From Apostichopus japonicus (Eukaryota; Echinodermata; Holothuroidea; Aspidochirotida; Stichopodidae): 64,000 bases of DNA. Below are positions 32,716-46,838 of this stretch, one piece after another. The translations under genes were made by a program, and so were the position numbers. The DNA lies in assembly GCF_037975245.1 (NCBI RefSeq), contig NC_092565.1:2739499-2803498 (forward strand), written 5' to 3'. How positions within the stretch are numbered: position 1 is the stretch's first letter; every line of letters starts with the position of its first letter. The notes beneath the pieces were generated by a model. That model did not search any database, was not told where the DNA came from, and saw only the letters and a program-made list of their open reading frames with translations.

Positions 32716-35444
32716 CTGAAAAATTAATTTAATTAAATAAACTCTTGTAATACGGAAGCTTAAAAGTGCCATCAACATAAGAAAACTTTTCAGTAAACTG
32801 TTTAGATAACAATATGTTATCTTATCAAAAATCAGAAAAATGTTGGATTGCTAAGTTGCTTTAACTGAGCAATTGAACATTTTTCTGCAAAATGTTTAAT
32901 TGACAACTTATCGTATCTCGTCAACTCAACATTTTTCTTCAAACTGTTTAATTGTTCACTTCATTCCCAACTAAGCAATTGAAATATGTTGAATTTTGAC
33001 TGATGGATAATATTTCTGAAAGAGTGAAGCTTATGGAGATATTTTTCTTAGCACATGTTACACAGTGAAGACTAAATCTGTAAAACAAGTCTTTGCCACT
33101 TGATAAAGTCAGCTGCATGCTTGCTCTCTCTTCATTTGATCGATTTCCTCAAAATTCAAAGGTTTCCAAGATGGAAGAGGGAGTGGATGAATCAAATCAA
33201 GCATGTCTGCTGAATTAGTGCGATCCAGTTCACCTCACACTGGAAGGTTTTATTGCTAATCACCTTCAAGGACAAATAAATTCTCAAAATTTCAGTCAGA
33301 TCATGTCATTTGAAAAACGTGGCCACTTACAACACTGAAAGTAATCACAGCAGTCATACAGACATTTTTACATAAAGGTTTTCTAGTAGATACTGACACT
33401 GGTTTTGTAGGTTCACCATAAATCATATGTTAAACAAAAGTATGCAACAGAGTGAAAACACCAGAACTCCACCTCTTCTGAAAATAGTTTATATGTAACA
33501 AATTACTGAAGTTCACCTCATAACTTTCTCCTTTTAACGTCACACTTAGGACAAAGAGGAACATTTTTTTGGCGTCTTCTCTCCACCTCTCAGTTTATCA
33601 TAAAGTTCTATATTGCTGGTAAAACCGGTTTATTATGATTGTAAACATCAACCACAAGGATTTGATATTCGAATGAAAGTCTAGAGATACAGTAAATGGA
33701 AGGGTTTTCTTTTACAATATAAAACTACCCCATCTTATAGTCACATAGTACCACCCTATTTACCAGCAGAAAACACCCATAAATTCCACTTGATGCAAAG
33801 AAAGGGCCAGATTGCCAAGTAATTACCCCCCTGGAGGGCTCTTCCAGTCCTTAGATGACAGGCAAGGATTATGAAAAGGGCAAGCCCGGGGTCAAGGGGA
33901 ACAGTCTGGCATGGTTTATAGTTTATTTGTAGAGGCACTCCACTACCCTCATTTTGGTGACACCACTCTGTTTTAAGACAAGTATCTTGTTTATTTTGAA
34001 AATGACTCTACAACTGATGTTCTGTTTGCATAGCAATGACAGAGTCAAGCATCTGTTTTACAATATACTGTGCATTATGCATTGTTTTATACAAATACTG
34101 TGCTGTCTAAGGTGGAGTAAACTATAGAATTAGAGCTGAGGTACTTTACTTACTCCTCAAGTATTTATAGTAAAGTCGGTGAGGTATAAAACCAATTATA
34201 CTTTATAGTCTAGCATGCAGATCATTCATTATCTAGTTCAGTTTCTCTGAGGCAACCCAAAACTCCATAAGAGAACATTTTAATGGCTTCAGGTATCATG
34301 CTTTACAAATGCATTAAAAATTTGTCAAGGACAACTTCTGTTTTATCCAAGTGTATGCTGAAGTTAATATGAAGTAATAAAACAACTTGGTTTGGTTGTT
34401 AAATATAGGTTTATAAATTATTATAATTAAACATATAGGCCTTCATTGAGGACAGGCCACATCATCAAATTAGCTAGCCTTAAAGGAGAAGCAAGCCCAA
34501 CTAACATCTTTACTTTAAAAGACAGGTCTAAATTAAGAATAATTCCTCAAGGAGCTAAGAAAGATCTTGCCATGTTTGAGAAAACTCCTACTTTAAAGAT
34601 TTTTGTATAGGGATCTGCCGTGTTGTAAATGTGTGATGTCACACTAACACTAGGGGTTGAACCATTTAACTTCCCTTTGTTTTTGTTTTCACATTTACAA
34701 AGGTGAATGTAAACAGTGCTGGCAATGAAACAATGACATCATTAGGTAATGTTCACAACTCCAATGTTTTAGATTCAGTATGTAATAATAATACATTAAG
34801 ATAACCATTACAAAGTCAAGTTTATTTTAATAGCTGCATTTATGCCTCACTAATTATACTTGCTTAAGTCTTCAGCCTTTCGTCTGAAGTAACTTTAAAC
34901 TATCAACACAATAAGGCTCTGACAATGAGAAAGGAGGACCCAAGTACATTTTACATATAGGGTAGGCATCTTGAGTAACACCTCACCGACTTTGAAAGTT
35001 TTTATACCATGACCTCTCTTGACCTTTGAATACCACTAAAACCAATAGGATTCTTCTACTCAAAAAACATTGAACTATCCTACTACCATGTGAAAAAAAT
35101 TCCATCACACCTTACATCAGAGACACTAAATGGAATGACTGCATAGATTAAATTCATTTTGAAAAGGGATCCCAACCACACCACATAAGTTTGACAGAAT
35201 AAAACTGTTCTTATGAAATACAATGCCACTGCATCAGGCTCATGTGGTTCATATTATGACTTCATTGTATTCCTAGCACTGATAGGAGCATCCTCTTACA
35301 CCTTCATTATTTCAACACTGTTGACTGGACAACAATCCAGAATTCCAAATCTTTAGAATGTACAGTTGATCTTTAAATGTATGGCAATTACAGCCCTTCG
35401 GGGCCTCTCACATCATGCTTGATGGTAATCCAGTTTATACTTAC
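32716..35444. other. Intron between D2 LRR5 and D2 LRRCT
   Basis: About 2.7 kb. It holds a segment related to dispersed ttaaaggag-type repeats (about 34480-34690) and a copy of the tgacctttgacct repeat at 34985-35110. Confidence 0.5.
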
Positions 35445-35516
35445 AAAGTCTTTAAGCTCCTCATGGAATCAAATGTTGAATTGGCTAATGACTGGACTTG
35501 GTTGTCATACAGGGAT
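35445..35516 (-). CDS. slit: Slit exon: D2 LRR5
   Basis: A 72-bp exon encoding SLYDNQVQSLANSTFDSMRS followed by LKTL. Acceptor tttgacag, donor gtaagt. It matches SLYDNKLQTIAKGTFSPLR of human SLIT2. The contained NST is a potential N-glycosylation sequon in the secreted protein. Confidence 0.94.
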
Positions 35517-36600
35517 CTGTCAAAAACAAAACAAAGACAAGCTCAACATGTTGATAGGAATATCACAATCTGAGCAACTGTGGTCATCACAAAAGATGTT
35601 TGTATGAGACCATGTGTAAATCGTTGTCTTGAAGGCCCAAACAAGGAACTTAATATCTGACATTTCAAAAAATGACTTTTTTCTGAAAACCAGGAAGATA
35701 TCCCTTCTTTCAATTATCATAGTTTCAAAGATTCACCTTCCCCAAGGGCATTTGTATCCTCTTTGTGTACAATGATAAGTTGCTTACATCTAACGATATT
35801 TCTAGAGCAGAAGTTAGAAGTTTAAGAGATATCTAGGCCAACAAACAATTGCCACTCGGATAAAGGATAATCTTGCTACATGTGTCTACAACTTACCTGA
35901 GTTCCTTAATGCATTCTCTCAACTATCAGTCATGGTAATAGTTTGCAAGCTTACTCATCTGGGAATCATTAACAGAGGATTCTCATACTACATACCAACT
36001 AAAATACAAAATGTGGGCAAGTTTTGAATGTTTGGTGTTGAAGATTTTACCTGCAGCATGTAAGAACTATTCAAACATGATCTATGTTCTAACTGTTGAT
36101 GTTTACATCAACTGTTGATGATACAGGCATATGTAAATCATACAGACAGCATGAAGACAGTTGTTGTGACTAGTTAGTCATAGTATAGAGTACAATAAAA
36201 TACAAAACCATCAATAAACCATGATTTCTGATATAAATAATAATCTATGCATCAATAATTGGAGGGTAAGGCATGAAGTCCAAAAATGAGATAAAATGTT
36301 TGAAAAGATCAAATATGCCCTGATTTTACAAAGGTACATGGAACTGCTTTTGTATGATCACCTTAATGTAACAAAGATACTGAACTATCAACTAACTTAT
36401 CACTTCAAGACAATGGTGCAATTATTGAGCAATTAATAATTTATGCATGTGAGTAAAATGTCAAGAAGATGAAGAAAATGCAGAATTCACGTCTCAAGGT
36501 AGCTATTATGAATTCTTAATATATATCATTTATCTTAATATGAAATATAAAAACCATGAGAGGGTACAAAATGGATTTTTCCAATCAGACATATACTTAC
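35517..36600. other. Intron between D2 LRR4 and LRR5
   Basis: AT-rich, about 1.1 kb. Nothing recognised. Confidence 0.5.
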
Positions 36601-36744
36601 AGAAGAGTGAGAGAGACAAGATCTTGAAAGAGATTAGTTTGAACACAGGTGAGTTGGTTGGCATTGAGAAGCAGGACGTCCAATGATGTCAGTCCCCTGA
36701 AGATACCCTCGGGTAGTTTACGAAGCAAGTTACCATACAGAACT
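36601..36744 (-). CDS. slit: Slit exon: D2 LRR3 and LRR4 in one exon
   Basis: A 144-bp exon, exactly two LRR units. The first half reads VLYGNLLRKLPEGIFRGLTS and the second half starts LLLNANQLTCVQTNLFQDL. Acceptor tttgcag, donor gtaagt. Human SLIT2 D2 has VLYGNKITELP and LLLNANKINCL at the matching places. The phase fits its neighbours. The double length means the intron between these two LRRs is absent in this gene. Confidence 0.95.
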
Positions 36745-37270
36745 CTGCAAAAAATAGAGATCAGAATGTAGGGAATTCACATTGATAATATTAATATAAT
36801 AAGTAAGCCTAGCCTAGGCACTAACAATAAAACTCAGGGATTTAATGAGTGCATATACGTTAGGTTTCACTCATCCCTTTATCCTCTACATATCTCTCTC
36901 TCCATTTAAAGATAAACGATCTCACAATGTGAAGCAAATTGGCATTTAGCACCCACAAAATTCTCAGCTACCTCAACATAACCTGAGTACCTAATGCAAA
37001 CAGTGATGTTTGCAGCTTAATAACTCTCACTATAAAATGACGAGTTGCTTACGTCACTTAAAGTTAATCTGAAGGGAAGTGGGAATTTACTTGGGTAATT
37101 TTGGTTTGACATTCCACCAGCTGATTGAAAGATTTCAAACCCTTGAAAACAATCGTGATTTAAGTTTACTAGTTTTGACGCAATTAAGCGACTACCCAAA
37201 AAGATCAAATGTGTGAAGTCAGTAGAGTCACTCAGAAATTCTAAATGTTGACCTGAGCCAAAACCAAATT

Positions 37271-37405
37271 TTCATCTAAAGCTCTTCGGAGAGCAAGATA
37301 ATATTTCATGTGCTGATAGCCTGGACAGGGTTCCAAAGGTTCATCTAAAGCTCTTCGGAGAGCAAGATTATATGTAATGTGCTTGTTAGTCTGGACAGGT
37401 TATCA
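37271..37405. repeat. 69-bp direct duplication
   Basis: Two copies of tcatctaaagctcttcggag and following sequence, starting at 37272 and 37341. The rest of this intron (36745-37804) shows nothing else. Confidence 0.8.
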
Positions 37406-37804
37406 CCACTTGGGATTATCATGTCATTCCTTTCTGTGGTTTAAACTACTTATATCAAGAACTTCTGACATAAATCAAAACTTTCTTTCTGTTACAAATG
37501 GGCCATCATTTGTCATTGCTGCATCCGATAAAGACTAGGTTAATGTCTATTTTTTCAACATCCAAATCTGTTAAGTGTTTCCTGTTTCTCTTGTTGAATG
37601 TTTGTAGACTTTTAATGGGGAGGAACAATGGTTGCAGCACAAACTGGTTCATCTATGCTGTTAAAGGATGACAGAGATTACTCACAGAGGCCAAACCCTT
37701 GAGAGCATCCATGACTTAATGACCAGATACTTCCTGATATATTAATTCACAAATAAACTGTCTGTTGTCCATGTCTTACTTCATTTAAACACAAGTGAAC
37801 TTAC

Positions 37805-37876
37805 AAAGCATGGAGATTTCTGAGGCCAAGAAAAGCATCAGGAGCAATTGTCTCAATTTGGTTGTTGCTGAAGTCC
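37805..37876 (-). CDS. slit: Slit exon: D2 LRR2
   Basis: A 72-bp exon encoding DFSNNQIETIAPDAFLGLRN followed by LHAL. Acceptor ttctgcag, donor gtaagt. It is very close to human SLIT2 D2 LRR2 ([20 protein letters not shown]). This repeat lies on the concave Robo-binding surface region of D2 in known Slit structures, which fits its strong conservation. Confidence 0.95.
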
Positions 37877-38159
37877 CTGCAGAATATAACGAATAATTAA
37901 TTAATCCAGTTGTAGAGGTACATACCATTTTACAATTAGATTGGTTACATATGATATTGATGTAGTAGTAAAAGTATTTTCAACACTGTTTACTAACATA
38001 TATTACAAAACTTAACATCGACAAAGTAAGCCTGAAAATGTTCATAGCAAGATATCAAGTTTCCCAACATCAATTGAACAAACCATGATAAACAAACAAC
38101 GTGCATTGAGCTTTATGATGATAGATAGTTTAACGGTAGGGAATCATGTAGCCTTCATG

Positions 38160-38530
38160 TACTCATTTAAGATGGATCTAAACTTTCATACTTTGACCTC
38201 AATTAACCTCAGATGACCTTTGCAATAACACAAAACAAAAGGTTTCTTGTACTCATTAAAGCGGATCTACACACCATGTATGAAGGTCCACGATACTTTC
38301 CTTTTTGAGTTGTATGTACAAGGTCTTTGATCCTTGACCTCTAATGACCTTTGCCATCCAGAAAAATACAATAGGTTTCTTGTACTCTTTGCCTTTTCTT
38401 TACTGCTTCTTACCAGGACCATGTTATAGACTTGTAAGTTATTCAGACTTTGGCTTCTGTTGAGTTCAAATGACCTCTCATCTCTTTCCCTCCTCCCCTA
38501 CCCCTTAAAATCAGAAGAAAGACAAAAGGG
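38160..38530. repeat. Copies of the tgacctttgacct dispersed repeat
   Basis: Two to three diverged units in the intron between D2 LRR1 and LRR2. They include ctttgacctcaattaacctc, cttgtactcattaaagcgga, ccttgacctctaatgacctt and the bend gtactc. Same family as the array at 12200-12900. Confidence 0.65.
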
Positions 38531-39280
38531 TTCTCATACTCTCAGATCCCAACTACAAGTATGCAGTTCCAGCCTACTGTCTATCTTTAACAGTTTATCT
38601 GTGTTTACATACAAAAGACAAAACACACACTTATATATACACACACACACAAATGTCCATCAAGGCAGACAGATTGCTTACGCCTTCAGCACAGCATCAA
38701 AGTACTACTCTGTGTTATTTAGTCAATTTGTCAAATATTTTTACCTATGTTATGGAAATATATCAGAAAATTAATCATTCTGGCAATTCCTCTAAATCCT
38801 TAAAAAATATGTTTATAAAGCCATTGGTGCAAAATGTCTTTTTCTCAATAAATTGTATCTTTTTCACTTTACAAATTCCATTTACTTAGGTTTATACTAA
38901 GTATTAGACCTACATAAATGAAGGGTGCCAGTTATCAAGTAGTAAAAGAGGACTTTAAAGGTCACTGTTACCATCCTACAGAGCAATGTTTATCAGCAGA
39001 ACAAAAGCATACATTAGGCGCACTGGATTGACCCAGGATTGAAGAAGCAATAAACATGTTTGACCCAAATATATTTATTGATGCTAACAGACAACAAACA
39101 GCTTTCCAGGAAACACAGATGAGAGTACTAAATCAGCTAATAGGTTGTATACTTTGAGAGGCAAGTAGCTCTTATGGATGAATGTAATCCATTGACTGGT
39201 AAGTTTAGCATCCTCTCTTAATAACATATCATCATTAATTTTATCTTGAGTTGTGCAACAGGTTGAACACTACTACTTAC

Positions 39281-39352
39281 AATCGTGTCAATTTCTTGTA
39301 CTTGCTGAAAGCTCTCGACCCAATCGTCCTTATCTGATTCTGTCCAAACATT
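39281..39352 (-). CDS. slit: Slit exon: D2 LRR1
   Basis: A 72-bp exon encoding MFGQNQIRTIGSRAFSKYKK and then LTRL, between an attttcag acceptor and a gtaagt donor. The FSKYKKL core matches FSPYKKL of human SLIT2 D2 LRR1. It follows a 7.3-kb intron, the largest in the window. The intron contains a reverse copy of a dispersed repeat (about 40480-40690) and a possible retrotransposon 3' end (about 40780-41130). Confidence 0.94.
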
Positions 39353-40479
39353 CTGAAAATAATAACAACAAAAAGATGAATAAATAAATATATAACAACT
39401 TGAACAGTAAACCTCCACTAAGGTTTAGGATTGGCTGGCTCTTTTTTTCCCGCTATAGATTGTGGCAAACCTTGACAGTCTGGGACCCTGTGAGGTAAAC
39501 TGTCTTCTCATGTCATAAGTTATTGAATTATCCATCTCTCTGTCAAGTCACCTGACAATGCAGCAGCAACTCACTGCTTCTATCCTTCAGCTTTCCTGAC
39601 ACAATCCAATAAACAATTATCCCAGCCAATCTCTAATTGGTGATGTTTAACAGACAATTCAGATAACTCACGCATTTTACCTTGAAAATATGGCCTGTGG
39701 ATGTAAATGACAGCAGCTACAATGACACAACATAAAATAAAATGAATATTTGGAGACAGTGGAAAAACAACTTTTACAACTTTTCAACAGGATGCAAGAA
39801 AAAAATGTTTCACCTTTTTTTGAAGCCTGATGGCATTTTCATACTTTTGTAACGAATATAGCCCTCTTTGTTGGGGAACCTTTATATTGTCTGCAACCCA
39901 TGAGGCAAGAAAGGATGATATTTATCTTCTTTTTGTCATGGGTTTGTCTCCAGCTACCCTAAATCTCCCACTATCTGTCTTACTTCACAGCACTCAATAA
40001 ACAAACCACCTTCATCTGACCTTAAATTGGTCTTAATGATCCCAGGACCCTATCTTCACCCTACAATTCAGTATATATATATATATATGATGAAAGTTCA
40101 ACTATTGCAACCATTTACCTGTAATACCATTTATATGATCTTAAGGACTGTTTGAACAGCATAAAAGTTAAACCAACAACATTCTGTACAGGTGACCAAC
40201 AGGCTAAAGAGAGATGAAAGATTTATTTCTGCAAAGGTATTTAGTCTTTTCCTTGTCATAGCACCCACTCATATCTGAGATTTATACTTCACCAAGTTTA
40301 AAGGAGCTTTGCCATTTACCAATTTGTTGCTTCAAGGATTGACCTTGAATTTTTTGTCCAAGCTGCATCAAAAATTTCTCTTTTTTTAAGACATTTTGCA
40401 GATTTTGAGAGTTAAATTAAGAATTGACAATAAAACCTCTTCTCATGACAGGTAATCTACAGATGTCCAGAAATGTATG

Positions 40480-40690
40480 AAATATTTGTAAGTTGCAGAG
40501 ATATTGACCTTTTAACAATTTAATGGTAAACCCTGCCCACTCATTAATATTCATGAGATGGGAACCAAAAACAATAGGGCACATCTACTCATCATGGGAC
40601 ATCTACCTTCCTACCTAGTATGACATTGATTCAATTTGTGCTTCTTGAGATATCGTGCTTACAAGCTGGCCGTCACATACACACACACCA
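40480..40690 (-). repeat. Dispersed repeat, reverse copy of 5930-6130
   Basis: Read on the minus strand it matches the plus-strand segment at about 5930-6130. Shared landmarks are ggccagcttgtaa, caatgtcat, ggtagg, tgtcccatgat, ggttcccatctcatgaatat and gagtgggc. It lies in the 7.3-kb intron. Nature of the family unknown. Confidence 0.7.
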
Positions 40691-40779
40691 GCACGACTGC
40701 AAACGCCTTTGGTATCGTAACCAACCACTATGGCAAGTAACAGTGACAAAGATTTGAAGACAAAAGGCAACTTGACATC

Positions 40780-41130
40780 ATCATTTCCTTTTTTCTTTTT
40801 TTTTTCTTTTTTTTTATATTATTTAATGTTTGTTTTGGAGGTTTGTTTCCTTTCACCAATTTCTCTCCAGTAAATGTATATATTTATTATATTCAAATGG
40901 GAAAACATTCTATAAGCATTGCGCTTCTTTTTTTCTCTCCTTTTCTATGCATTTGTATAGCTTCAATATTGTATATAAATTATCATGATGAATGTTTTTT
41001 TTTTTCTTTGTACCTGTCTCTCTAGATTGTATTGTATATCAAAATATTCTTTTATACTTTGTTAAACATTCATGTACTGTACACAATTGCTTGAAATAAA
41101 TTGTTGTCATTGTCATTGTCATTATTATAT
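40780..41130 (+). mobile_element. Possible 3' end of a non-LTR retrotransposon
   Basis: T-rich sequence that ends gaaataaattgttgtcattg followed by further cattgt repeats. An AATAAA followed by a short tandem tail is how CR1/L2-like elements commonly end. No coding sequence remains, so this is a structural guess. Confidence 0.35.
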
Positions 41131-44100
41131 GTCAAAACCACCAAAATAATAGTTCACAATAACAGTTCCCACTAGGAGGCAGTAAGCTGAAGAAATTTAC
41201 CAGATAGAGGTGGTAGATGAAATCATGTACACTCAACTAGAGGATTTCAATAGAGCCTTGTATAGTATCTGCCATTTTATTTCCTACTCAAATTACTCCT
41301 TTAACCTTGGTCTTTAATCTGTCAAACCATATGCCATGATTTATATACAAAAGACAAGGAATCAATGACATGCACTATCTACTTCACTTTTTAGCACCCT
41401 TTAGATCTAGTAGCATCCCAGGGTCAGCTAGACAATATGATAAATTCCTCCTCCCATGCAGTGTCTACTCCACATGCAGTTGTGGTTAGAAAGTATGGTT
41501 CCTTGACTCTACCCTACTATTTGTGGTAAACATGATATATTAAACACTTGGTTCACTTATCAGTTCTTATACAGTACAGTTTCTGCCTCTAAATGGCATT
41601 TTCACATTGTTCTGATACTGGGTAGGAGGTTCTACTACTATATTGAGAGCTTCACCTGTTAAGATATCTCAAAACCAACATATTCATGCCATATTGATGC
41701 ATTACAATGTCAGAACTGCATCTCATGCAGAATCATTCACACATCCATTGGATAGAAGGGCATCCAGTAACCATTTCACCATTTATCAGTGAGCAGTACC
41801 AGAACATAACAAAACAATAAAACAATAAAACAATCAATAAATAGATAGATAACTAAATAAATAAATAGAGTTTAAGACGGATTCCTCAAGGGGTTCAGCA
41901 AACCTTGTACTATGAATCATTTGATAGCAACACAGTGCAGAACTTGGTAGATTAGAGGGCAGTAGTTGTGTAAAGATATAACTTCCTGTCCAAGAGGTGA
42001 GTACATCCTACTACTTGGGAAGGGAATTTCTGTCTCTACTAGGAGACCTTATAAACAAAGGACACTATCTAGATGTTCCTTCTAAAAGATTTGTTATCTA
42101 AGTGAAAAACATCCAAAACTAGAACTTAATGCACTTTTGGCCATGATACCCATCATGGTTTGGGGCAAATGGCCTGCCAGGTCAGTTGAAATCAGTTGTC
42201 TCATCTTACTAAATCTGGGCCCATCTTTTACCTGAGGGCCTTCAAACCCCAACAGATTTGACCACAGCGAACAGTTGGAGCTATGGTCAGCTCCCGGTTA
42301 CATCAAAGCGTTCATGGTCCATTGCATTGAGTATTGTTTTGTCTTTCATGTGTAAAACAGTTTGAAGGAGCTGATACCTTGATCAGCCTCTGGCAAGGCT
42401 TGCTTCTCTGTGGACATATCCTTGTACTACAGACTACGAACTCATGCTGAGACTGTTGTAGGAGTAGATTATCTTAAGGTCATAGGTCCTTGTTAAAATA
42501 CTGGGATCCCCAGAGGACATGTTAGTTGTCATCAGTAAAGTTTTTAACCATATTAATAAACTAGGACCTGATATTATTACCCCAGTGATTTTTGTCAAGT
42601 TGAATAAATGCAGATGGCTTTTACTGATGTAATGATGACCAGCATCAACCAGATTGGAATATTTCTTGGCTGATGTAGCTATAATGTCAGCTTTCTGTTA
42701 CTGCTACAGGGAGGATGGAAACTTTCAATTCTGCTACTTGTCAACAGTAGTAAACAGCCAATGATTATTAATATGTCATGTTTGACAGAGGCAGGATAAA
42801 TCATTTCTTCACATCCTTCACGGAAGAATGTACAGTGGTGATCATAAATCTCAGACACACCAGGAACTTGTAACCAAGCATTTCACAACTTGCAATCAAA
42901 GTGACAACAGGGCTTACTTTCACACCAATGATGGAAATCAAGAAATATTTCCCACCTTTGTCTCATTGTCATTTAATGCTAGACTTGCCCCAGTTATGAA
43001 ATCTGGGTTACTAATGGTGGTGTCCTTATTGCAAGGAGGAGTTAAAGGAAAATGAACTAACTCTGAAACTTGTTGTTAGGATAAATCCACATTAAATTAA
43101 TGAATTAAATAAACATTTAAAAGTGTAAACCATTAATGAAGGCAAAGACAAGGATAAGTCCTCCATTGGTATTGTATTATTGAACTTCAAAGTGGTCCCA
43201 CTAATACAAAACAAATTATTATCCAATTTATAATTAAATTAGTTAGACAGATACTAGTTTAGAACAACTTCCACATTAAACAGCTCTCAGAAAGAAAGGG
43301 GGAAAACCTTATTCCATTTGAGAGATATCACAGACTTAAAGTTCCTTCACACACAAGACCCTAAGACTTGAACAAGTCTAAATATGACGTTATCGAGCCA
43401 CATGCTGACATGCATAATAATTATTGGATTTTTGTATTTATTATGATTTATTTATTATTAACAAGGACAACACCCACTGACAAGATTTTGAAACCCTGAT
43501 GTCCCTAAACAGAACAACATTTTCCTCAGATATTTGAGTTACAGCTTAATAACCGATACAAGCTAAAGGTTAGCGGTTGGGTTCACTTCCCCTTAAAGAC
43601 AACCAATATGCAAGCACACTAATATTAATGTCAATTCCATTCTTCTAACATTTCAAATTTCTCTTTCTAATATTTTGAGAATGTCATTTGTTAACAAACT
43701 GCCAACATTTTCCAAAGAGCACTACAACTAATACTGTGTTACCATTGGTTTTATGTACAGTGTCATTTCATTTGCAACAATAGCCCTGTTTTATCACTAA
43801 AATTTTAAATTCTTTCTTAAACTCTTTAAACATTTTTATCTAAAAGAGATACTGTTCATGTCTGTAAACTGTAAGATGACTGCCACAAAAGAAATCTCAA
43901 AGGAGTAACTTGATATGAAGTTCTTATGTTCCTTATACCACAGCTGCTTTGCACTATCTTGTCCATAATTGCAAACAAAGGATTTCACCAGTTTTCCCAC
44001 CGTCCAATCAGTTGGCTAGAAAAAAAAAACCCATAAGAATGCTTGAAAAGTACTTTAACTTCACTCTGTCATTTGATACACCACTTACGCATGGACTGTT

Positions 44101-46699
44101 CTTGATTTTCTACTTAAATTAATAACATAACAAGCTACCATCAGTTCAAATCAATATGGACTCTTTGGAAATGTGGACAACATGTGGCATATCTTGGGAT
44201 ATCTGCACTTTTTTTATGAGAACAATAGAAAGACAGGCAGAGGGGAAAGAAGATACGAGGATGAAGAGAGCTGTTCTATAATGTACTCAAAAGAGTTCAA
44301 AAGCTAGATATGATACGTCAAAATGGTTGACTGAATTAGAATTTCTTGGCAAACTGCACCGAGGAAAACTGCACTAACTGGAAAGAAGTCTGCATGGATG
44401 CAAATCATGCAATGATTTCAGTAGCCGTTACTTGTGATAGGGATAAATTTTATCAGTAGTATCACTTTTTTTTTTTTTCATGTTTCTTTAAAATTAAGTT
44501 TTATTTGTAGCGATCAGTTACAAACTACTTCTTGGAATCATCGCTTCTTGGCCCAATTAGAGGTTTTTTGATCCAGCCACATCCTCAGGAGTTGGGGGTT
44601 TCATTGACAACATATGTTGCAATGGTTTTTAGACAGAATCATAACTTTTAATGCTAAAACCGACAAACAGTTAACCTGAATCAGGAGATGGTAAATCTAA
44701 GGACCTAGTATGCAAACACTGCAATGTCCATGGTCTTTGAAAATTTGAAGTTAAAAACTATAAGATGTGGACCCCAAACTGAAGAATAACAGGATGTGTG
44801 AATCTCTCAAATTTTCAAACTCCTGATGATATTAGATACAGATATTGCAAAGAAGCAAAACAGCGAGTGTGAGGTCATAAGTTACAAGGAAGATATTCTG
44901 TAAAATTCTAACCTTAGATAATTCATGTGATCTTGTGACTTTGTACTATAAGACAAACAACCGTTATCCCATTATTTCTCCCCATACCATCATTCTAAAC
45001 ACACATGTATGCCTACTTCAAGCAATGCATGTGAAATTTCACTCGAAATTCTTCAAAAAGTGTTTTTTTTTTTTCACTTTTTAAATCATCCCTGTACATG
45101 AACTTTCATATTGTGTATTTTATGGGCAACAAAAATATTAATATTTGAAGATAATATCATGACAACAGAAACACATGAGTCACTGCCCTGTGTATTTGGG
45201 AACAGTCCTGTTGTCTTAAAATATTTTAAACTATTTTCTGACAAATGGATAACAAAACAGATCAGTGGTATAGTTATCACAAGGCACATGGCCTTAGGGT
45301 GCATTTTGGTCAGTAACATGATCCAAATCTTAGCATCCCATACAGCAATTAATCTGTTTGGTTGCAATTTTGTGGTGAGTTGATGAGCAGTTTGATGGAC
45401 AGGGTGACCAGCTAGGGATGTATGACTCAAGGTCAGGTGACCAAACAGCATGATCATTCAGGTCAACACAGGGTCGCATTACCAGACTGAGGACTGTAAA
45501 CTTTATATTGACCTCTTTCCCAATACTCCCTCCCGCCCACTTGTTGACCAGAGACATGGTCGACTTATGGTTCCTTCATAGTCATGAACTGATCCTTATT
45601 TTGTTTACTAGCTATAAAACATCTAATATGCTAGGTTCCCAGACCAATTCATTTGAGATATTTCAAATCAGTTTTCTGCAAACTATAAATCTGCAAATGA
45701 GAATACAGGTTCTCAGGGCCATCAACATATCATGAGATTATACACACAAAAATACACATACATAGTATGCATATAGAATACAGTATGTATATATGTATAT
45801 AGTAAATCAAGTCCTATTATTTCCCCTTCAGATATTTCTGAGAAAATGTATAAAGGTGGATCTCCAACTGTGGCTGAGATTTTGAATTTCTAATGGCTTC
45901 ATGGCTAATACACTCTACACACAGTCAAGCACTTTGTCTGGGAGATAGTATTAGATCTGTGGCGATCAGATGTCATTAGCCACTGTACAATGTGATAATG
46001 CAGACAATAGGTTTGATTCGTTGTAAAAGTAAATTTAGCTTGCGCTTTGTCCTTTCTGTAAGTGCTGCAACTACCTAGAAAAGAAAATTATATGTGAACA
46101 AAAACTGTCTTTTAGAGAGAGAGAGAGCATTATCAGTCAGATACTGCACAAAGGCATGAATAACTTCTTATCTTGAAATAGCTTTCTATTCTTCCATTAA
46201 GCTATGATCCTTGCAAGTTTGCCCTTGATTTAAGACTTGACCAAGTCTAATATGACTTCAAAGAACCTCAAATGTTTGTACATTTTAATGGTTTCCTTTC
46301 TTGAATCCTTTACTGCAAATGTTGTGGCTGCTGCTAAAATAATACTTTCACAAGCTTTGTTTTTACATAAGCAATTTAGTTGATTTCTAACATAAATGTA
46401 CATGACACATAGAAACATATGACAAACATCAGTTTGAAACCTTACTGCCTCTCACACATGAATTGGTTCTTGTACCTCGCTGTTTGGAAGGGATGTGTGC
46501 ATCACAGGCATTTCTATCACATACCATAAAGTTGGTGGTTAGGAGGACGGTTATTTCTCCATAAATCAATCTTCTTTGTTTTCTCGAAGATTAAGGAAAC
46601 ACCTGTACTCTTTGATGTCGGATAATAAAAGGGAAAAACAAGATCAGGTCAAGCCTTTCATCACTCTTTCAACTCAAAATAATATCTTAGAAAACTTAC
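41131..46699. other. Rest of intron between D2 LRRNT and LRR1
   Basis: About 5.6 kb of AT-rich sequence. It holds simple repeats (aataaa-type at 41812-41870, T-runs near 44466 and 45064, at-rich near 45780). No exon or clear transposon seen. Confidence 0.5.
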
Positions 46700-46838
46700 A
46701 CTTCTGTCATATCATATGGAAACATCTCCGGTAATTCTGAGAGTCCTCTTCCCCTGCAGTCAACGATTTCATTTTGACAACTGCACTCCTTCGGGCAGAG
46801 AGGCTCCACCTCACAAAGGTCCTCGTGACTTTCACCTC
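46700..46838 (-). CDS. slit: Slit exon: D1-D2 linker and D2 LRRNT cap
   Basis: A 139-bp exon encoding a short acidic linker and then CPKECSCQNEIVDCRGRGL, the LRRNT cap that opens D2. Acceptor cccacag, donor gtaagt. It matches CPAACTCSNNIVDCRGKGL of human SLIT2. D2 (exons 46838 down to 32552) is the Robo-binding LRR domain in characterised Slits. The upstream 3.7-kb intron carries a small tandem repeat at 50158-50330. Confidence 0.96.

Noticed and set aside
45086-45557. Overlapping frames of 75-123 codons on both strands
   Set aside because: No domain, no conserved pattern and strongly overlapping on both strands. Treated as intron.
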